From: an uncultured Clostridia bacterium
GTDB lineage: Bacteria; Bacillota; Clostridia; UMGS1810
Direction of reading: 5' to 3'
Assembly (NCBI GenBank): GCA_934463115.1
Contig: CAKSIN010000033.1
Location: 1-21,712 of the forward strand
DNA: 21,712 bases
Positions 6,379 to 14,207 of the stretch are shown here, one piece after another (within the stretch, counting starts at the first letter, position 1; every line of letters begins with the position of its first letter). Below the pieces are notes generated by a model, which was not told where the DNA came from, ran no database searches, and was given only the letters and a program-made list of their open reading frames with translations. The translations under genes were made by a program, and so were the position numbers.

Positions 6379-6679
6379 TAAGTATAATGTCATAGTTTCG
6401 GACAAGGCTGCGTCAATGCTTATAAATCACGTCAGATTTTTAGCAAATGTATCACCCGATGCCGCTAAAAGATTGCATAATGATATTATTACCGAAATAA
6501 GAGCATTGGAATTTATGCCCGAAGGTTATCCGCGGTTTAACTGTGATGAGATTCCTGCAAATAAATACAGAAAAAAGCTTGCAGCAAAAAGATATCTTTT
6601 AATATATCAAATTAAGGATAACGCAGTTTATGCCGATTATGTTTTGGATTGCAGACAAGACTATAAATGGTTATTATAA
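6368..6679 (+). CDS. RelE/ParE-family toxin
   Basis: This small 103-aa toxin is expected to be either a ribosome-dependent mRNA nuclease (RelE-like) or a gyrase poison (ParE-like). Sequence alone does not decide between them. The order of elements fits the family: an N-terminal strand 'YNVIVSDKAASML', two helices ('HVRFLANVSPDAAKRLHNDIITEIRALEFMP' in pieces), 'YPRF', 'YRKKLAAKRYLLIYQIKDNAVYADYVLDCRQDY'. The R-Y-L-L-I-Y-Q-I strand and the following 'VYADYVLDCRQ' strand are diagnostic. Basic residues in 'KYRKKLAAKRY' could be catalytic. Translation is coupled to the antitoxin by overlap, and a strong terminator lies 9 bases past the stop. Confidence 0.9.
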   Translation: MSDSKYNVIVSDKAASMLINHVRFLANVSPDAAKRLHNDIITEIRALEFMPEGYPRFNCDEIPANKYRKKLAAKRYLLIYQIKDNAVYADYVLDCRQDYKWLL

Positions 6680-6687
6680 ATCAACGG

Positions 6688-6726
6688 GAGCAATTAAGTG
6701 AAATGTACAGCTTAGTTGCTCTTTTT
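6688..6726 (+). terminator. Rho-independent terminator after the RelE/ParE gene
   Basis: GAGCAATTAAG (6688-6698) pairs with CTTAGTTGCTC (6711-6721) over 11 base pairs with one G-U pair. The loop is 12 bases and TTTTT follows (6722-6726). It separates the toxin operon from the J-domain gene promoter. Confidence 0.8.
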
Positions 6727-6765
6727 ACAGATACGGCGCAGAATCTTATCACATCGTTAACAATT
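6722..6765 (+). repeat. 44-bp direct repeat, copy 2
   Basis: This is the second copy of the repeat at 5964-6007, differing at four positions. It again starts in the T run of a terminator and is followed by a promoter. The inverted arms are GATACG and CTTATC here, one mismatch from perfect. Confidence 0.85.
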
Positions 6766-6771
6766 AGTGTA

Positions 6772-6800
6772 TTGACGTTACAGATAAAACAATGTATAAT
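6772..6800 (+). promoter_or_regulatory. Promoter of the J-domain gene
   Basis: TTGACG (6772-6777), a 17-base spacer and TATAAT (6795-6800) make a strong sigma-A promoter 34 bases before the ATG at 6835. Confidence 0.8.
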
Positions 6801-6834
6801 ATAGAAGATAACAAGACACGGAAGGAAGTACATT

Positions 6835-7422
6835 ATGAAAAATCCATACGAAATACTCGGTGTGCCGAATAATGCCACCGAAGAACAGGTTAAAGACGCA
6901 TATCGCGAGCTTGCGAAAAAATATCATCCGGATAAGTATATAGACAATCCGCTTGCCGACCTTGCGGCGGAAAAGATGCAGGAAATTAACTGGGCATATA
7001 ACGAGCTTATGAAAAACCGCGCTTCGTACAGCGGCAAGACCGGTTCGGGAACATATGTCAGCTTTGACCAGATACGCACCCTCATCAATCAGAACAGAAT
7101 AAACGAGGCACAGACGGCTCTCAACGCAATGACAGTGAGAAATGCTGAGTGGCACTACCTTATGGGTGTTGTTATGCAAAGAAAAGGCTGGTACGATATG
7201 GCATATCAGCACTACAGTGCCGCATGCACAACCGATCCGTACAATGAGGAATACAAAAATGCAAAAGCGGCAATGGACAGCCGCCGCGTGAACTATGCCG
7301 ACGCAGGCTATAACCGCGGCTATCCCGAAAACGGATGCAGTCCGTGCGAGGTGTGCCAGACACTGTGGTGCGCCGATTGCTGCTGTGAGTGCATGGGCGG
7401 AGACTTTATCCGCTGCCTGTAG
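6835..7422 (+). CDS. J-domain (DnaJ-like) protein with TPR-like middle and Cys-rich tail
   Basis: The first 65 or so residues form a complete J domain: NPYEILGV, AYRELAKKYHPDKY with the HPD tripeptide at 31-33 that stimulates Hsp70 ATPase, and INWAYNELM. It should therefore recruit DnaK. The middle (about 85-150) reads as a TPR-like helical repeat: 'INEAQTALNAM', 'EWHYLMGVVMQRKGWYDMAYQHYSAA', 'DPYNEEYKNA'. The last 25 residues hold seven Cys (CSPCEVCQTLWCADCCCECM), possibly a metal-binding or membrane-anchored element. It lacks the Gly/Phe region, zinc fingers and C-terminal domains of DnaJ, so it is a specialised co-chaperone. The ATG at 6835 has GGAAGGAAG upstream. The next gene, for a membrane protein, starts 11 bases downstream and is probably co-transcribed. 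Confidence 0.88.
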   Translation: MKNPYEILGVPNNATEEQVKDAYRELAKKYHPDKYIDNPLADLAAEKMQEINWAYNELMKNRASYSGKTGSGTYVSFDQIRTLINQNRINEAQTALNAMTVRNAEWHYLMGVVMQRKGWYDMAYQHYSAACTTDPYNEEYKNAKAAMDSRRVNYADAGYNRGYPENGCSPCEVCQTLWCADCCCECMGGDFIRCL

Positions 7423-7432
7423 GTGATGATGT

Positions 7433-7939
7433 ATGAAACATAAAAAAATTGCGTACGGCGGAATATTTGCGGCGCTGAATGTAATACTCGTGTGCGCCGC
7501 CGCGTATGTTCCCACATCAAAGGCGGCGCTGCTGTTTGTGTCGTCGCTCAATTCGTATGCCGTTTCGGCATTATTCGGCGCTAAGTCGGCACTCATGACA
7601 TATGCGGCATCGGCGGCATTATCTGCGCTGCTTGTTATGTCGGCGTCTCCCGGCGCGTGCGTGTTGTATATTGCCGTGCTCGGAATTTACCCGATTTTGC
7701 GCTTTGCCGTCGGCAAAAAAGGCATCGCCGTGCGGCTGGTTGTTAAAGCCGCATATTTTTGTGCGTGCATCGCGGCGGCATATGCGGCGGTTTCAGTATT
7801 TAAAATAAAACTGCCCGATATCGGTATTACGACAGCCGCGGCGGTCGGAACGGCGGCGGTTGTGTTTGTGTTGTACGACCTGCTCACAGGCTATGCCGGG
7901 GATTTTTTTGTGTCGTATATAAAAAGAATAAAAAAATAG
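7433..7939 (+). CDS. Small integral membrane protein, possibly ECF S-component-like
   Basis: This 168-aa, very hydrophobic protein has five or six predicted membrane segments and a basic C-terminal tail (YIKRIKK). The N terminus 'KHKKIAYGGIFAALNVILVCAAAYVP' resembles the start of substrate-binding (S) components of ECF vitamin transporters and related membrane proteins. That resemblance is general and no substrate can be named. The ATG at 7433 uses an AGGTGA site just after the J-domain stop. Its tight spacing to the J-domain gene suggests the two proteins work together or are at least co-expressed. It ends just before the tyrS promoter. Confidence 0.75.
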   Translation: MKHKKIAYGGIFAALNVILVCAAAYVPTSKAALLFVSSLNSYAVSALFGAKSALMTYAASAALSALLVMSASPGACVLYIAVLGIYPILRFAVGKKGIAVRLVVKAAYFCACIAAAYAAVSVFKIKLPDIGITTAAAVGTAAVVFVLYDLLTGYAGDFFVSYIKRIKK

Positions 7940-7950
7940 GCACATAAACC

Positions 7951-7979
7951 TTGCAAAATCAGAAAAAATATTGTATAAT
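7951..7979 (+). promoter_or_regulatory. Promoter of tyrS
   Basis: TTGCAA (7951-7956), 17 bases, then TATAAT (7974-7979). The expected start near 7986 leaves a leader of about 30 bases, too short for a T-box. It also shows that the in-frame codons before 8017 are not the start of TyrS. Confidence 0.75.
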
Positions 7980-8016
7980 GAAATTTATGGAAAAAGATTT
8001 ATCGGAGGATTGTTTG

Positions 8017-9234
8017 ATGAACGTTTATGATGTACTCAAAGAACGCGGGCTTATCGCGCAGGTTACGCACGAAGATGAGGTCAGGGAACTGCTAGGAAAA
8101 GAAAAGGTGACATTTTATATAGGATTCGATCCCACCGCAGACAGTCTGCATGTCGGGCACTTTTTGCAAATGGTGGTAATGAAGCATATGCAGGACGCAG
8201 GGCACAGACCGATAGCACTTGTCGGCGGTGGCACGGGACATGTGGGTGATCCGTCGGGCAGAACCGATATGCGCTCCATGATGACAAAGGATATTATAGA
8301 CCACAACTGCGAATGCTTTAAAAAGCAGCTCAGCCGCGTAATAGATTTTTCAGACGGCAAGGCAATAATGGTAAACAATGCCGACTGGCTTTTGGATTTG
8401 AATTACATTGAATTTTTGCGCGATATCGGAACATGTTTCTCCGTAAACGCAATGCTCACCGCAGAATGTTTTAAGCAGAGGCTTGAAAAAGGCCTTTCGT
8501 TCCTGGAGTTTAACTATATGCTCATGCAGAGCTACGACTTTTTGATGCTTAACCGCAAATACAATTGCAAACTCGAACTCGGCGGAGACGACCAGTGGTC
8601 TAATATTCTCGGCGGAATCAAACTTTGCCGCCGCAAGGATCAAAAACAGACCTACGGTATGACATTCACCCTGCTCACAAACAGCGAGGGCAAAAAGATG
8701 GGCAAAACTCAGAGCGGCGCTCTTTGGCTCGATCCCGAAAAGACATCGCCCTACGATTTCTACCAGTACTGGGTAAATGTGGATGACGCGGACGTTATCA
8801 AATGCCTGAAACTCCTTACATTCCTTCCGCTCGAACAGATTGACGAAATGGCAAAATACAAGGATTCCGAGATAAACAAGGCAAAGAGAGTCCTTGCATA
8901 TGAGGTTACAAAGCTTGTTCACGGTGAAGAAGAGGCAAACAAGGCTCAGGAGGCAGCAGCGGCACTTTTCGGCGGCGGCGCAAACAACGCGAATATGCCC
9001 ACAACCGAAATTACGGCGGATGACCTCGGAAAGGGTATATTGGATATTATGATTATCGCCGGACTCATTCCGTCAAAGGGCGAGGGCAGACGTCTTGTTC
9101 AGCAGGGCGGAGTCAGTGTGAACGGAAACAAAGTTTCGGATTTTAATCTTGCAATCACGGAGGATTTGTTTGATTCAAACGAACTTATCATTAAAAAAGG
9201 AAAGAAAGTTTTCCACAAAATAGTTTTGAAATAA
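8017..9234 (+). CDS. tyrS: Tyrosyl-tRNA synthetase
   Basis: This class I synthetase charges tRNA-Tyr with tyrosine in the cytoplasm. From the ATG at 8017 (GGAGG 8 bases upstream) the protein is 405 aa, normal for TyrRS. The HIGH motif appears as HVGH at 45-48 after FYIGFDPTADSL. The tyrosine-binding 'YDFLMLNRKYNCKLELGGDDQW' region is present in pieces at about 173-194. The KMSKS loop is KMGKT at 227-231, as in the KFGKT-type TyrRS of many bacteria. A C-terminal S4 RNA-binding domain ends the protein (GRRLVQQGGVSVNGNKV). The longer frame back to 7951 would start within the promoter and is rejected. No T-box leader is visible, unlike many Firmicute synthetase genes. Confidence 0.97.
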   Translation: MNVYDVLKERGLIAQVTHEDEVRELLGKEKVTFYIGFDPTADSLHVGHFLQMVVMKHMQDAGHRPIALVGGGTGHVGDPSGRTDMRSMMTKDIIDHNCECFKKQLSRVIDFSDGKAIMVNNADWLLDLNYIEFLRDIGTCFSVNAMLTAECFKQRLEKGLSFLEFNYMLMQSYDFLMLNRKYNCKLELGGDDQWSNILGGIKLCRRKDQKQTYGMTFTLLTNSEGKKMGKTQSGALWLDPEKTSPYDFYQYWVNVDDADVIKCLKLLTFLPLEQIDEMAKYKDSEINKAKRVLAYEVTKLVHGEEEANKAQEAAAALFGGGANNANMPTTEITADDLGKGILDIMIIAGLIPSKGEGRRLVQQGGVSVNGNKVSDFNLAITEDLFDSNELIIKKGKKVFHKIVLK

Positions 9235-9242
9235 TGCGGATT

Positions 9243-9337
9243 CGGGACGGCGAAACAGCGCAGAACGTCCGTTCTGCACTGTTTTCGGATGTCCCGCGGG
9301 AGTTGCGGCAGAATGTAATTCGTTTTGCTGCAGCTCC
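9243..9337 (+). promoter_or_regulatory. Two strong hairpins in the tyrS-thrC spacer
   Basis: Hairpin one (9243-9296): CGGGAC pairs with GTCCCG, AAACAG with CTGTTT, and GCAGAACG (9260-9267) with CGTTCTGC (9270-9277) around a two-base loop. Hairpin two (9299-9337): GGAGTTGCGGC pairs with GCTGCAGCTCC over 11 pairs, two of them G-U. Neither is followed by a T run, so these are not classical terminators. They may be an intergenic repeat, a processing site or a weak attenuator ahead of thrC. No clear thrC promoter was found here. Confidence 0.6.
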
Positions 9338-9367
9338 TTCGCGGCATACTTTATCGGAGGTTTGGCA

Positions 9368-10885
9368 ATGGACAATAACATGATGATGATGGAATATCAG
9401 AGTACAAGAGACAGCTCAATCAGAATATCTTCGGCAGAAGCTATCAAAACAGGAATATCGTCGGACGGCGGACTTTTTGTTCCCGTTTCGGTGCCGACAG
9501 TTTCGGCAGACGAAATTAAGCGGCTGTCCAACATGAACTACATTTCGCGCGCACGCGCCATTCTCGGCAAATATCTCACAGACTACAGCGACGACGAGCT
9601 GGCGGAATGTGCCAAAAATGCCTACACCGCCGAAAAATTCGGCTCATCGGATATCGCCCCCGTTCACAAATTGAACGGCAGGGAATATATCCTCGAACTG
9701 TGGCACGGCCCGACATGCGCATTTAAGGACATGGCGCTGCAGATACTTCCGCATTTGCTCACAAAGGCGGTAAAAAAGACCGGTGAAAACAACAAGATAG
9801 TGATTCTCGTTGCCACATCGGGCGACACGGGCAAAGCCGCACTCGAGGGATTCCGCGATGTGGACGGAACGGCCATAGAGGTGTTCTACCCCGTGGACGG
9901 CGTGTCGAAAATTCAAAAATTGCAAATGGCTACCCAGGAGGGCGGCAATGTTTCGGTTGTTGCGGTAAAAGGCAATTTCGACGACGCACAGACCGGTGTC
10001 AAAAAGATTTTCACCGACAAGGAGTATTGCAATTTTCTCGCCGAAAAGGGATTCAGCCTGTCGAGCGCAAACTCAATCAACTGGGGCAGACTCGTTCCGC
10101 AGATTGTGTACTATTTCTCGGCATACTGCGACATGCTGGCAAAAGGCGAAATTAAAAACGGCGAAAAAATAAATATTTGCGTTCCGACCGGTAACTTCGG
10201 CAATATTCTTGCCGCATACTATGCAAAATGCATGGGACTCCCGGTAAACAAACTCATTTGCGCGTCGAACAGCAACAATGTTCTTACCGACTTTATCAAA
10301 ACCGGAACATACGACAAAAACCGCGAATTTTACACAACGATATCGCCGTCAATGGATATCATTATCTCGTCGAATCTGGAGAGACTTTTGTTCCTCATGA
10401 CGGACGGCGACGACAAACAGGTGCGCGGATATATGCAGGCACTCTCGTCGGACGGAAAGTATACCGTTTCGGACGAACTCGCGGCAAAAATAGGTGAAAC
10501 ATTCTATGCCGGCTGCTGCTCCGATGAGCAGACTCAGGCACAGATTGCCAAGACAGAAGAATACTACAAATACACCGCAGATACCCACACGGCGGTTGCT
10601 ATGAAGGTGTATGACGATTACCTCGCCGAGACGGGCGACGAAACAAAAACGGTTATAGCGTCTACCGCCAACCCGTTTAAATTCAACAAGAGTGTGCTTG
10701 AGGCGATAGACAAAGACGACGATTTGGATTCAAAGGATGAATTTGAACTTTTGGAACTGCTGTCGGAAAAGAGCGGCATGAAGATTCCGCACTCGCTTGC
10801 AAGCCTTAAAAACAAAAAGGTACGTTTCGACAAAGTATGCGGCAAGGAAGAAATGAAAGATGTTACATCGGAATTTTTGTTTTAG
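9368..10885 (+). CDS. thrC: Threonine synthase
   Basis: This PLP enzyme converts O-phosphohomoserine to threonine, the last step of threonine synthesis. The protein is 505 aa, in the size range of the longer (yeast/E. coli-type) class. The PLP lysine is K120 in LWHGPTCAFKDMALQ. The phosphate-binding loop is ATSGDTGKAALEGF at about 149-162. 'VPTGNFGNILAAYYAKCMGLPV' is the usual downstream cofactor region, and 'SSNLERLLF' is also a family marker. The start ATG at 9368 has GGAGG 7 bases upstream; the TTG two codons earlier would be only one base away. Four ATG codons in a row (residues 5-8) precede MEYQSTRD, which is where most relatives begin, so the start region carries a short trinucleotide expansion. 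Confidence 0.96.
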   Translation: MDNNMMMMEYQSTRDSSIRISSAEAIKTGISSDGGLFVPVSVPTVSADEIKRLSNMNYISRARAILGKYLTDYSDDELAECAKNAYTAEKFGSSDIAPVHKLNGREYILELWHGPTCAFKDMALQILPHLLTKAVKKTGENNKIVILVATSGDTGKAALEGFRDVDGTAIEVFYPVDGVSKIQKLQMATQEGGNVSVVAVKGNFDDAQTGVKKIFTDKEYCNFLAEKGFSLSSANSINWGRLVPQIVYYFSAYCDMLAKGEIKNGEKINICVPTGNFGNILAAYYAKCMGLPVNKLICASNSNNVLTDFIKTGTYDKNREFYTTISPSMDIIISSNLERLLFLMTDGDDKQVRGYMQALSSDGKYTVSDELAAKIGETFYAGCCSDEQTQAQIAKTEEYYKYTADTHTAVAMKVYDDYLAETGDETKTVIASTANPFKFNKSVLEAIDKDDDLDSKDEFELLELLSEKSGMKIPHSLASLKNKKVRFDKVCGKEEMKDVTSEFLF

Positions 10886-10915
10886 CCGAAAGCGGCAGCG
10901 GAGGACTGATGATAT

Positions 10916-11611
10916 ATGAATTCTGAACCGAAATTTGCATGCGTTATTGCCGCCGGCGGATCGGGAACGCGCTTCGGAACCGATATTCCCAAGCAGTTTG
11001 CATACCTCGGCGGATACCCGGTTATAGCTCATACTGTCCGAAAATTTTGCGAAAATAAACTGATATCGGAAATAGTGATAGTCTCTCACGGCGATTATGT
11101 CGTGTATTGCAGCGATATTGTGCGTGAGCTCGGACTTAAAAAGGTTGTATCTGTCGTCCGCGGCGGAAAAACGCGCGGACAGAGCGTACGCATCGGCCTG
11201 GAGCAGCTGTCGGACGATGTGACTCATGTGCTCATTCACGACGCGGCGCGCCCCGGTGTGAGCGACAGCCTGATAACCGACTGCTGCATTGCCGCGTCGG
11301 AGTACGGCGCATGTACAGCCGCCGTTCGCGCGGTTGACACGCTAAAGATTTCGGAGGACGGCGAATTTGCGAGCAAAACCGTTGACAGAAACAAATTCTG
11401 GCAGATACAGACTCCCCAGGGGTTTGAAAAGAATGCCGTTTTGCGCTGGCACAACATGGCAAAAGCCGACGGATTTGACGCAACTGATGACTGCGCTCTT
11501 GCCGAAAAATACGGAGCGAGGGTAAAGCTGGTTGAGGGCAGCCGAACGAATATAAAAATTACCGAAAAAGGCGATCTTGACATTATGGAGGCAATTATCG
11601 GATGCGAATAG
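10916..11611 (+). CDS. ispD: 2-C-methyl-D-erythritol 4-phosphate cytidylyltransferase
   Basis: IspD couples MEP with CTP to form CDP-methylerythritol in the non-mevalonate isoprenoid pathway. Motifs: AAGGSGTRFG at 12-21 (nucleotide loop), PKQF at 25-28, HDAARP at 108-113, and TPQGF at 166-170, followed by TDDCAL. The 231-aa length is normal. The ATG at 10916 lies 11 bases after GGAGG, slightly far, but no better in-frame start exists. The 3' end overlaps ispF by 10 bases, so the two enzymes are translated together; they catalyse the third and fifth steps of the pathway (IspE is not in the window). Confidence 0.97.
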   Translation: MNSEPKFACVIAAGGSGTRFGTDIPKQFAYLGGYPVIAHTVRKFCENKLISEIVIVSHGDYVVYCSDIVRELGLKKVVSVVRGGKTRGQSVRIGLEQLSDDVTHVLIHDAARPGVSDSLITDCCIAASEYGACTAAVRAVDTLKISEDGEFASKTVDRNKFWQIQTPQGFEKNAVLRWHNMAKADGFDATDDCALAEKYGARVKLVEGSRTNIKITEKGDLDIMEAIIGCE

Positions 11612-12084
11612 GAACAGGATACGATGTACACGCACTGCGCGAGGGCAGAAAACTGATTCTCGGCGGTGTGGATATACCGCACAGCGCGGGACTGGACGGC
11701 CATTCCGATGCGGATGTGCTTGTGCATGCAATAATGGACGCACTTCTGGGAGCCGCGGCTCTCGGCGATATCGGGCAGCTGTTCCCCGACAGTGACGATT
11801 CGTACCTCGGTATCAGCAGCCTTAAGCTGCTCGAAAGGGTGAACCGTGTGCTCGGGCAAAACGGCTTTGCCGTGAATAATATAGATTCAACCGTTGTGGC
11901 ACAGCGGCCTAAACTTATGCCGTACATACCCGAAATGCGGAAAAACATTGCCGCATCATTGGGGATAGACGTTTCGCGCGTCAGCGTTAAGGCAACCACA
12001 ACGGAAAAACTCGGATTTGAGGGGCAGTGCCTCGGCATATCGGCTCAGGCGGTATGCACAATTACGGAGGGAGAACAGAGATAA
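11602..12084 (+). CDS. ispF: 2-C-methyl-D-erythritol 2,4-cyclodiphosphate synthase
   Basis: IspF cyclises CDP-ME 2-phosphate to MEcPP with release of CMP; it acts as a trimer with zinc. The metal ligands are seen in GYDVH (D8, H10) and in GHSDADVLVHAIMDALLG (H42). The ALGDIGQLFPD and ATTTEKLGFEGQ stretches are the other family signatures. Most relatives read LGFxGRxEGIA at the end; here it is LGFEGQCLGISA, a modest variation. The protein is 160 aa. It starts inside ispD and its TAA overlaps the fhs ATG by one base (TAATG). Confidence 0.97.
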   Translation: MRIGTGYDVHALREGRKLILGGVDIPHSAGLDGHSDADVLVHAIMDALLGAAALGDIGQLFPDSDDSYLGISSLKLLERVNRVLGQNGFAVNNIDSTVVAQRPKLMPYIPEMRKNIAASLGIDVSRVSVKATTTEKLGFEGQCLGISAQAVCTITEGEQR

Positions 12085-13754
12085 TGCTTACAGACATTCA
12101 GATTGCACAGAGTGCAAAACCGCTTCATATAAGAGAAATCGCCGAAAAACTCGGCTTGTGTGAAGACGATATCGATTACTACGGAAAATACAAGGCGAAG
12201 ATAAACCTTGACGTATTGGAAAAATTAAAGGATAAAAAAGACGGCAAACTTGTGCTTGTCACCGCAATAAATCCCACCCCGGCAGGTGAGGGAAAAACAA
12301 CCACTACCGTCGGACTCGGACAGGCTATGAGCAAAATAGGCAAAAACGCAATTATCGCACTGCGAGAGCCGTCGCTCGGCCCGGTTATGGGTGTCAAAGG
12401 CGGAGCGGCAGGCGGCGGATATGCACAGGTTGTCCCCATGGAGGACATCAACCTGCACTTTACGGGCGACATGCACGCGATTACCGCGGCAAATAACCTG
12501 CTCGCCGCTATGCTCGACAACCACATCAAGCAGGGTAACGCGCTCGGCATAGATACAACGTCGATTGTATTCAAGCGCGTTATGGATATGAACGACAGGG
12601 CGCTGCGCAATATCGTTGTGGGACTCGGCGGAAAGATAAACGGTGTTCCGCGCGAGGACGGATTTATGATAACCGTTGCCTCCGAGGTAATGGCAATACT
12701 CTGCCTTGCAAACGATTTGCAGGATTTGAAACGCAGATTCGCAAAGATTATTGTGGCATACACTACCGACGGCAAACCCGTCACCGCGCACGACTTAAAG
12801 GCGGAGGGCGCAATGACTCTGCTCATGAAAGACGCGCTCAAACCGAATCTTGTTCAGACTCTGGAGAACACACCCTGCCTTATGCACGGAGGGCCTTTTG
12901 CCAATATTGCGCACGGATGCAACAGTATTCTCGCAACCAAGCTTGCGCTCAAACTTGCGGATTACACAATCACCGAGGCAGGATTCGGCGCCGACCTCGG
13001 AGCCGAAAAGTTCTTTGATATAAAGTGCCGCTACGGCGGACTCAAACCCGACGCGGTTGTTATTGTGGCAACGATAAGAGCGCTCAAATACAACGGAGGT
13101 GTTAAAAAGGACATGCTGTCCGAAGAAAATGTTGACGCGCTCAAAAAGGGCATAGCCAACCTCGGAAGACACGTGTTGAACATGAAAAAGTTTAATCTTC
13201 CGGTTATCGTTGCGCTCAATTCGTTCTTTACCGATACCGATGCCGAAAAGCAGATTGTGCTCGACTATTGCGGCAAGCTCGGTGTGCAGTGCGCAATGTC
13301 GGATGTTTTCGAAAAAGGCGGCGAAGGCGGAGTGGAGCTGGCAAAGCTCCTTTGCGACACGCTGGACGGAACGGAATCGGAGTTCAGACCGCTGTACGAC
13401 AAAAACATGAGTATAAAGGACAAAATCGCCGTCATTGCACGCGAAATATACGGTGCCGACGGTGTTCAATACACAAAGAAAGCCGACAAAAAAATCAGAC
13501 AGCTTGAAGACATGGGACTCGACAAGGTTCCCGTGTGCATGGCGAAAACGCAGTACTCACTCTCGGACGATCCGTCACTTCTCGGCGCGCCGCAGGGGTT
13601 TGACATCACCGTGCGCGATGTGAATATATCGAACGGCGCCGGGTTTGCCGTTGCGCTCACGGGCGATATTATGACAATGCCCGGCCTGCCAAAGGTGCCT
13701 GCCGCAAACAATATCGACATTACGCCGGACGGCGAGATAGTCGGCTTGTTCTGA
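12084..13754 (+). CDS. fhs: Formate-tetrahydrofolate ligase
   Basis: Fhs makes 10-formyl-THF from formate, THF and ATP, feeding purine and fMet synthesis and, in acetogens, the Wood-Ljungdahl pathway. The ATG at 12084 is chosen over the in-frame ATG at 12027 because it follows GGGAG by 10 bases and gives 556 aa, the family length. The P-loop-like TPAGEGKTTTTVGLGQA is at 65-81, REPSLGPVMGVKGGAAGGGYAQV follows in pieces, and 'TEAGFGADLGAEKFFDIKC' is a strong family signature. It shares the TAATG junction with ispF. tsaE follows after 18 bases. Presence of fhs alone does not show that the organism is an acetogen. Confidence 0.97.
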   Translation: MLTDIQIAQSAKPLHIREIAEKLGLCEDDIDYYGKYKAKINLDVLEKLKDKKDGKLVLVTAINPTPAGEGKTTTTVGLGQAMSKIGKNAIIALREPSLGPVMGVKGGAAGGGYAQVVPMEDINLHFTGDMHAITAANNLLAAMLDNHIKQGNALGIDTTSIVFKRVMDMNDRALRNIVVGLGGKINGVPREDGFMITVASEVMAILCLANDLQDLKRRFAKIIVAYTTDGKPVTAHDLKAEGAMTLLMKDALKPNLVQTLENTPCLMHGGPFANIAHGCNSILATKLALKLADYTITEAGFGADLGAEKFFDIKCRYGGLKPDAVVIVATIRALKYNGGVKKDMLSEENVDALKKGIANLGRHVLNMKKFNLPVIVALNSFFTDTDAEKQIVLDYCGKLGVQCAMSDVFEKGGEGGVELAKLLCDTLDGTESEFRPLYDKNMSIKDKIAVIAREIYGADGVQYTKKADKKIRQLEDMGLDKVPVCMAKTQYSLSDDPSLLGAPQGFDITVRDVNISNGAGFAVALTGDIMTMPGLPKVPAANNIDITPDGEIVGLF

Positions 13755-13772
13755 TATATCGGAGGAGATAGT

Positions 13773-14207
13773 TTGGAATACAAATCACTTAGCAGCAATC
13801 AGACAGAACAAATAGCGTCCGATATAGCGGCGAAACTTCGCGGCGGCGAGATAATCACGCTCGACGGCGACCTCGGCGCGGGCAAAACCGCCTTTGTGCG
13901 CGGACTTGCGCGCGGTCTGGAAATCGATGACCGTGTTGTAAGCCCCACATTTACCATTGTGAACGAATACACGCACGGCAGGATTCCGCTGTTTCATTTT
14001 GATGTGTACAGGCTCGGCTCTGCCGACGAACTGTACGACATAGGCTGGGAGGACTACCTTTTGCGCGGTGGAATTATTGTGGTGGAATGGGCAGACATTG
14101 TGAGCGAAATTTTTTCGGGCGAGGAATGTATCAGAGTGCGTATCTCAAAGGATATGAGCATTTCGGAGGATTACAGAATTATATCGGTAGAGGGAGCTGA
14201 GTTATAA
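13773..14207 (+). CDS. tsaE: tRNA t6A biosynthesis ATPase TsaE
   Basis: TsaE is the P-loop ATPase of the threonylcarbamoyl-adenosine (t6A37) tRNA modification complex, working with TsaB and TsaD. The Walker A box GDLGAGKT is at 32-39, SPTFT at 57-61, HFDVYRL at 75-81, and the VVEWAD segment near 103-108 is also typical. The start is TTG at 13773, 6 bases after GGAGGA; no ATG is available at the conserved N terminus. The protein has 144 aa. The stop overlaps the tsaB ATG by one base, so the two partners are coupled. TsaD is not in this window. Confidence 0.96.
   Translation: MEYKSLSSNQTEQIASDIAAKLRGGEIITLDGDLGAGKTAFVRGLARGLEIDDRVVSPTFTIVNEYTHGRIPLFHFDVYRLGSADELYDIGWEDYLLRGGIIVVEWADIVSEIFSGEECIRVRISKDMSISEDYRIISVEGAEL

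Noticed and set aside
6778..7596. Minus-strand 272-residue frame opposite the J-domain and membrane protein genes
   Set aside because: It spans two well-supported plus-strand genes and a promoter, and its composition is typical of an antisense shadow.
7951..8016. Longer N terminus for TyrS
   Set aside because: It would begin in the -35 box of the promoter. The strong GGAGG and the conserved protein start support 8017.
9235..9361. T-box leader before thrC or after tyrS
   Set aside because: No conserved T-box sequence or terminator/antiterminator with a T run was found; only two plain hairpins.
12027..12083. Longer N terminus for Fhs inside ispF
   Set aside because: A good ribosome binding site and the normal family length support ATG 12084.
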